A DNA stretch of 7,588 nt. Source: Novosphingobium sp. GTDB taxonomy: Bacteria > Pseudomonadota > Alphaproteobacteria > Sphingomonadales > Sphingomonadaceae. The notes below the pieces were generated by a model. The model saw nothing but the letters and a program-made list of their open reading frames with translations. It was not told the origin of the DNA and searched no databases. The position numbers and the translations under genes were made by a program. The number at the start of each line of letters is the position of its first letter. Positions within the stretch are counted from its first letter, which is position 1. The stretch spans positions 1-7,588 of the forward strand of contig JAJTFU010000197.1 of the NCBI GenBank assembly GCA_021299075.1, in the 5' to 3' direction. Shown one piece after another: positions 6,735 through 7,588 of this stretch.

Positions 6735-6748
6735 GTTTAGCGCCGCAA
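6735..6748. promoter_or_regulatory. Candidate LacI-family operator (imperfect)
   Basis: GTTTAGCGCCGCAA has a central CG and a left half, TTAGCGC, that fits the general LacI-family operator pattern (of the TGTTAGCGCTAACA kind); the right half is degenerate. It overlaps the possible -10 box of the operon, where binding would repress. Support is pattern-based only. Confidence 0.25.
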
Positions 6749-6800
6749 AGCCCGCCAGATTGGTGGACTTGGCAATTGCGCTGGGCCGCTGAGCCGCTAT

Positions 6801-6838
6801 CCTGCCGCTCGTGCCGGCATCAAGACCGGTGGGGCAGG
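6801..6838 (+). other. Possible leader hairpin over the LacI-gene ribosome binding site
   Basis: CCTGCC (6801-6806) is complementary to GGCAGG (6833-6838), and inside it GCCGG (6813-6817) can pair with CCGGT (6826-6830, one G-U). The outer arm covers the first bases of the Shine-Dalgarno AGGAG (6836-6840), which lies 5 nt before ATG 6846. It would form only if transcription starts upstream of 6801, which is unknown. Confidence 0.3.
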
Positions 6839-6845
6839 AGAGGAA

Positions 6846-7588
6846 ATGGGCCGCAAGCCCTCCACCAAGCCGACGAGCTTTGACATCGCCTATTTGGCGG
6901 GGGTTTCGCAGCCCACCGTCAGCCGGGCGCTGCGCGGCTCCAAATCGGTCAGCCTGGCGACCCGCCAGCGGATCCAGGAAATCGCCCGCGAGCTGAACTA
7001 TTCGGTCGACAAGAACGCCTCGTCGCTGCGCTCGCAGCGCTCGCACACCATTGCCCTGCTGTTCTTCGAGGACCCGACGCCCGACGGAGCCAATATCAAC
7101 CCGTTCTTCCTCGCCATGCTGGGCGCGATCACCCGAGCGACGGCCAATCGCGGGCTGGACCTGCTGATCTCATTCCAGAAGCTGGAGGACGATTGGCACA
7201 CCCGCTACCAGGACAGCCACCGCGCCGACGGCCTGATCCTGCTGGGCTACGGCGATTACACGCTCTACACCCAGCGGCTGACCGAGCTGGTCGAACATGA
7301 CACCCGCTTCGTGCGCTGGGGCTCCGTGCGCGAGGATACGATCGGAGCGACTGTCGGCACCGACAATGTCGCTGCCGGGCGCTTGGCGGGTGAGCACCTG
7401 CTGGAACTCGGCCGGCGCAAGATCGCCTTCCTGGGCCATGCCGACGAGCATTATCCCGAATTCGCCGATCGCTATCGCGGCCTGTGCGACGCCATGGCTG
7501 ATGCCGGGCTGGCCGCCGATCCGGCGCTGCAGGTTCCTGCCCTATCCAGCGAAGGCGATGGCCGCACCGCAATCCGCGCGCTGCTGGA
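6846..7588 (+). CDS. LacI-family transcriptional regulator (3' end beyond window)
   Basis: The frame opens at ATG 6846, preceded by AGGAG at 6836-6840, and stays open for 247 codons to the window end; the family is usually 330-360 residues, so roughly the last third is missing. Residues 11-60 form the LacI helix-turn-helix: FDIAYLAGVSQPTVSRALRG, with the recognition helix at SQPTVSRAL, then RQRIQEIARELNYSVDKNASSL, whose L61 sits at the minor-groove hinge-helix leucine position. From residue 67 the effector-binding domain of the periplasmic-binding-protein fold begins (TIALLFFEDP), with ADGLILLGYGDY and the typical GTDNVAAGRLAGEHLLELG and RRKIAFLG segments. Members usually bind palindromic operators and are released by a small ligand, often a sugar. 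It is divergent from the E1/E2 operon and is the likely local regulator (inference). Confidence 0.93.
   Translation, partial: MGRKPSTKPTSFDIAYLAGVSQPTVSRALRGSKSVSLATRQRIQEIARELNYSVDKNASSLRSQRSHTIALLFFEDPTPDGANINPFFLAMLGAITRATANRGLDLLISFQKLEDDWHTRYQDSHRADGLILLGYGDYTLYTQRLTELVEHDTRFVRWGSVREDTIGATVGTDNVAAGRLAGEHLLELGRRKIAFLGHADEHYPEFADRYRGLCDAMADAGLAADPALQVPALSSEGDGRTAIRALL

Larger units (their letters stand above)
6627..6845. promoter_or_regulatory. Divergent control region between the E1/E2 operon and the LacI-type gene
   Basis: This 219-bp gap must contain both divergent promoters. The central part (about 6721-6780) is richer in A/T than its surroundings. For the regulator, TTGCGC (6776-6781) with a 16-bp gap to TATCCT (6798-6803) is a possible but weak promoter. 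For the operon, TAAACT (6739-6734, minus strand) could be a -10 box, but I see no good -35. Dyads at 6735-6748, 6752-6766 (CCGCCA-GAT-TGGTGG, one mismatch) and 6772-6779 (GCAATTGC) are operator candidates. No gene or RNA is recognised. Confidence 0.5.

Noticed and set aside
5895..6740. Plus-strand open frame (281 codons) antisense to E1-alpha
   Set aside because: It mirrors the E1-alpha codon pattern, has no recognisable motif or ribosome binding site, and runs into the divergent promoter region.
1..7588. CRISPR arrays, tRNA/rRNA genes, insertion sequences, attachment sites
   Set aside because: No regularly spaced repeats, cloverleaf-like segment, transposase motif or long terminal inverted repeats were seen on either strand.

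Overview
The window looks like a GC-rich alphaproteobacterial chromosome segment, most likely from the Sphingomonadales (Novosphingobium/Sphingobium/Sphingopyxis-like). That placement is an inference. It rests on the strong G/C third-position bias, on a TonB-dependent receptor with the plug signature common in sphingomonads (LKGPQ-x-L-[YF]FGK), and on its association with a Rieske ring-hydroxylating oxygenase.

Layout. (1) Bases 3-446 (+) encode the C-terminal end of a Rieske non-heme iron oxygenase large subunit. (2) After a 169-bp gap, bases 616-3123 (+) encode a complete TonB-dependent outer-membrane receptor, closed by a strong intrinsic terminator with a UUCG tetraloop. (3) A convergent three-gene operon on the minus strand runs from 6626 down to 3281. 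It encodes the E1-alpha, E1-beta and E2 subunits of a thiamine-diphosphate/lipoamide dehydrogenase complex of the acetoin dehydrogenase type, and has its own terminator. (4) A 219-bp divergent control region separates the operon from (5) a LacI-family regulator on the plus strand, which is cut off by the window end.

How the parts may work together. The receptor would import a scarce or bulky substrate across the outer membrane. The Rieske enzyme could hydroxylate an aromatic or polycyclic compound. The E1/E2 complex would convert acetoin or a 2-oxoacid to an acyl-CoA, borrowing E3 (lipoamide dehydrogenase) from elsewhere because none is encoded here. The LacI-type protein is the natural candidate regulator of the divergent operon. 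Each family assignment rests on visible motifs; the substrate and the link between the two halves are inference.

Nothing here is clearly a new system. The points most worth a second look are the variant lipoylation site of E2, the lack of E3, candidate operators in the divergent region, a dyad half-site shared with the receptor upstream region, and a possible hairpin over the regulator ribosome binding site.
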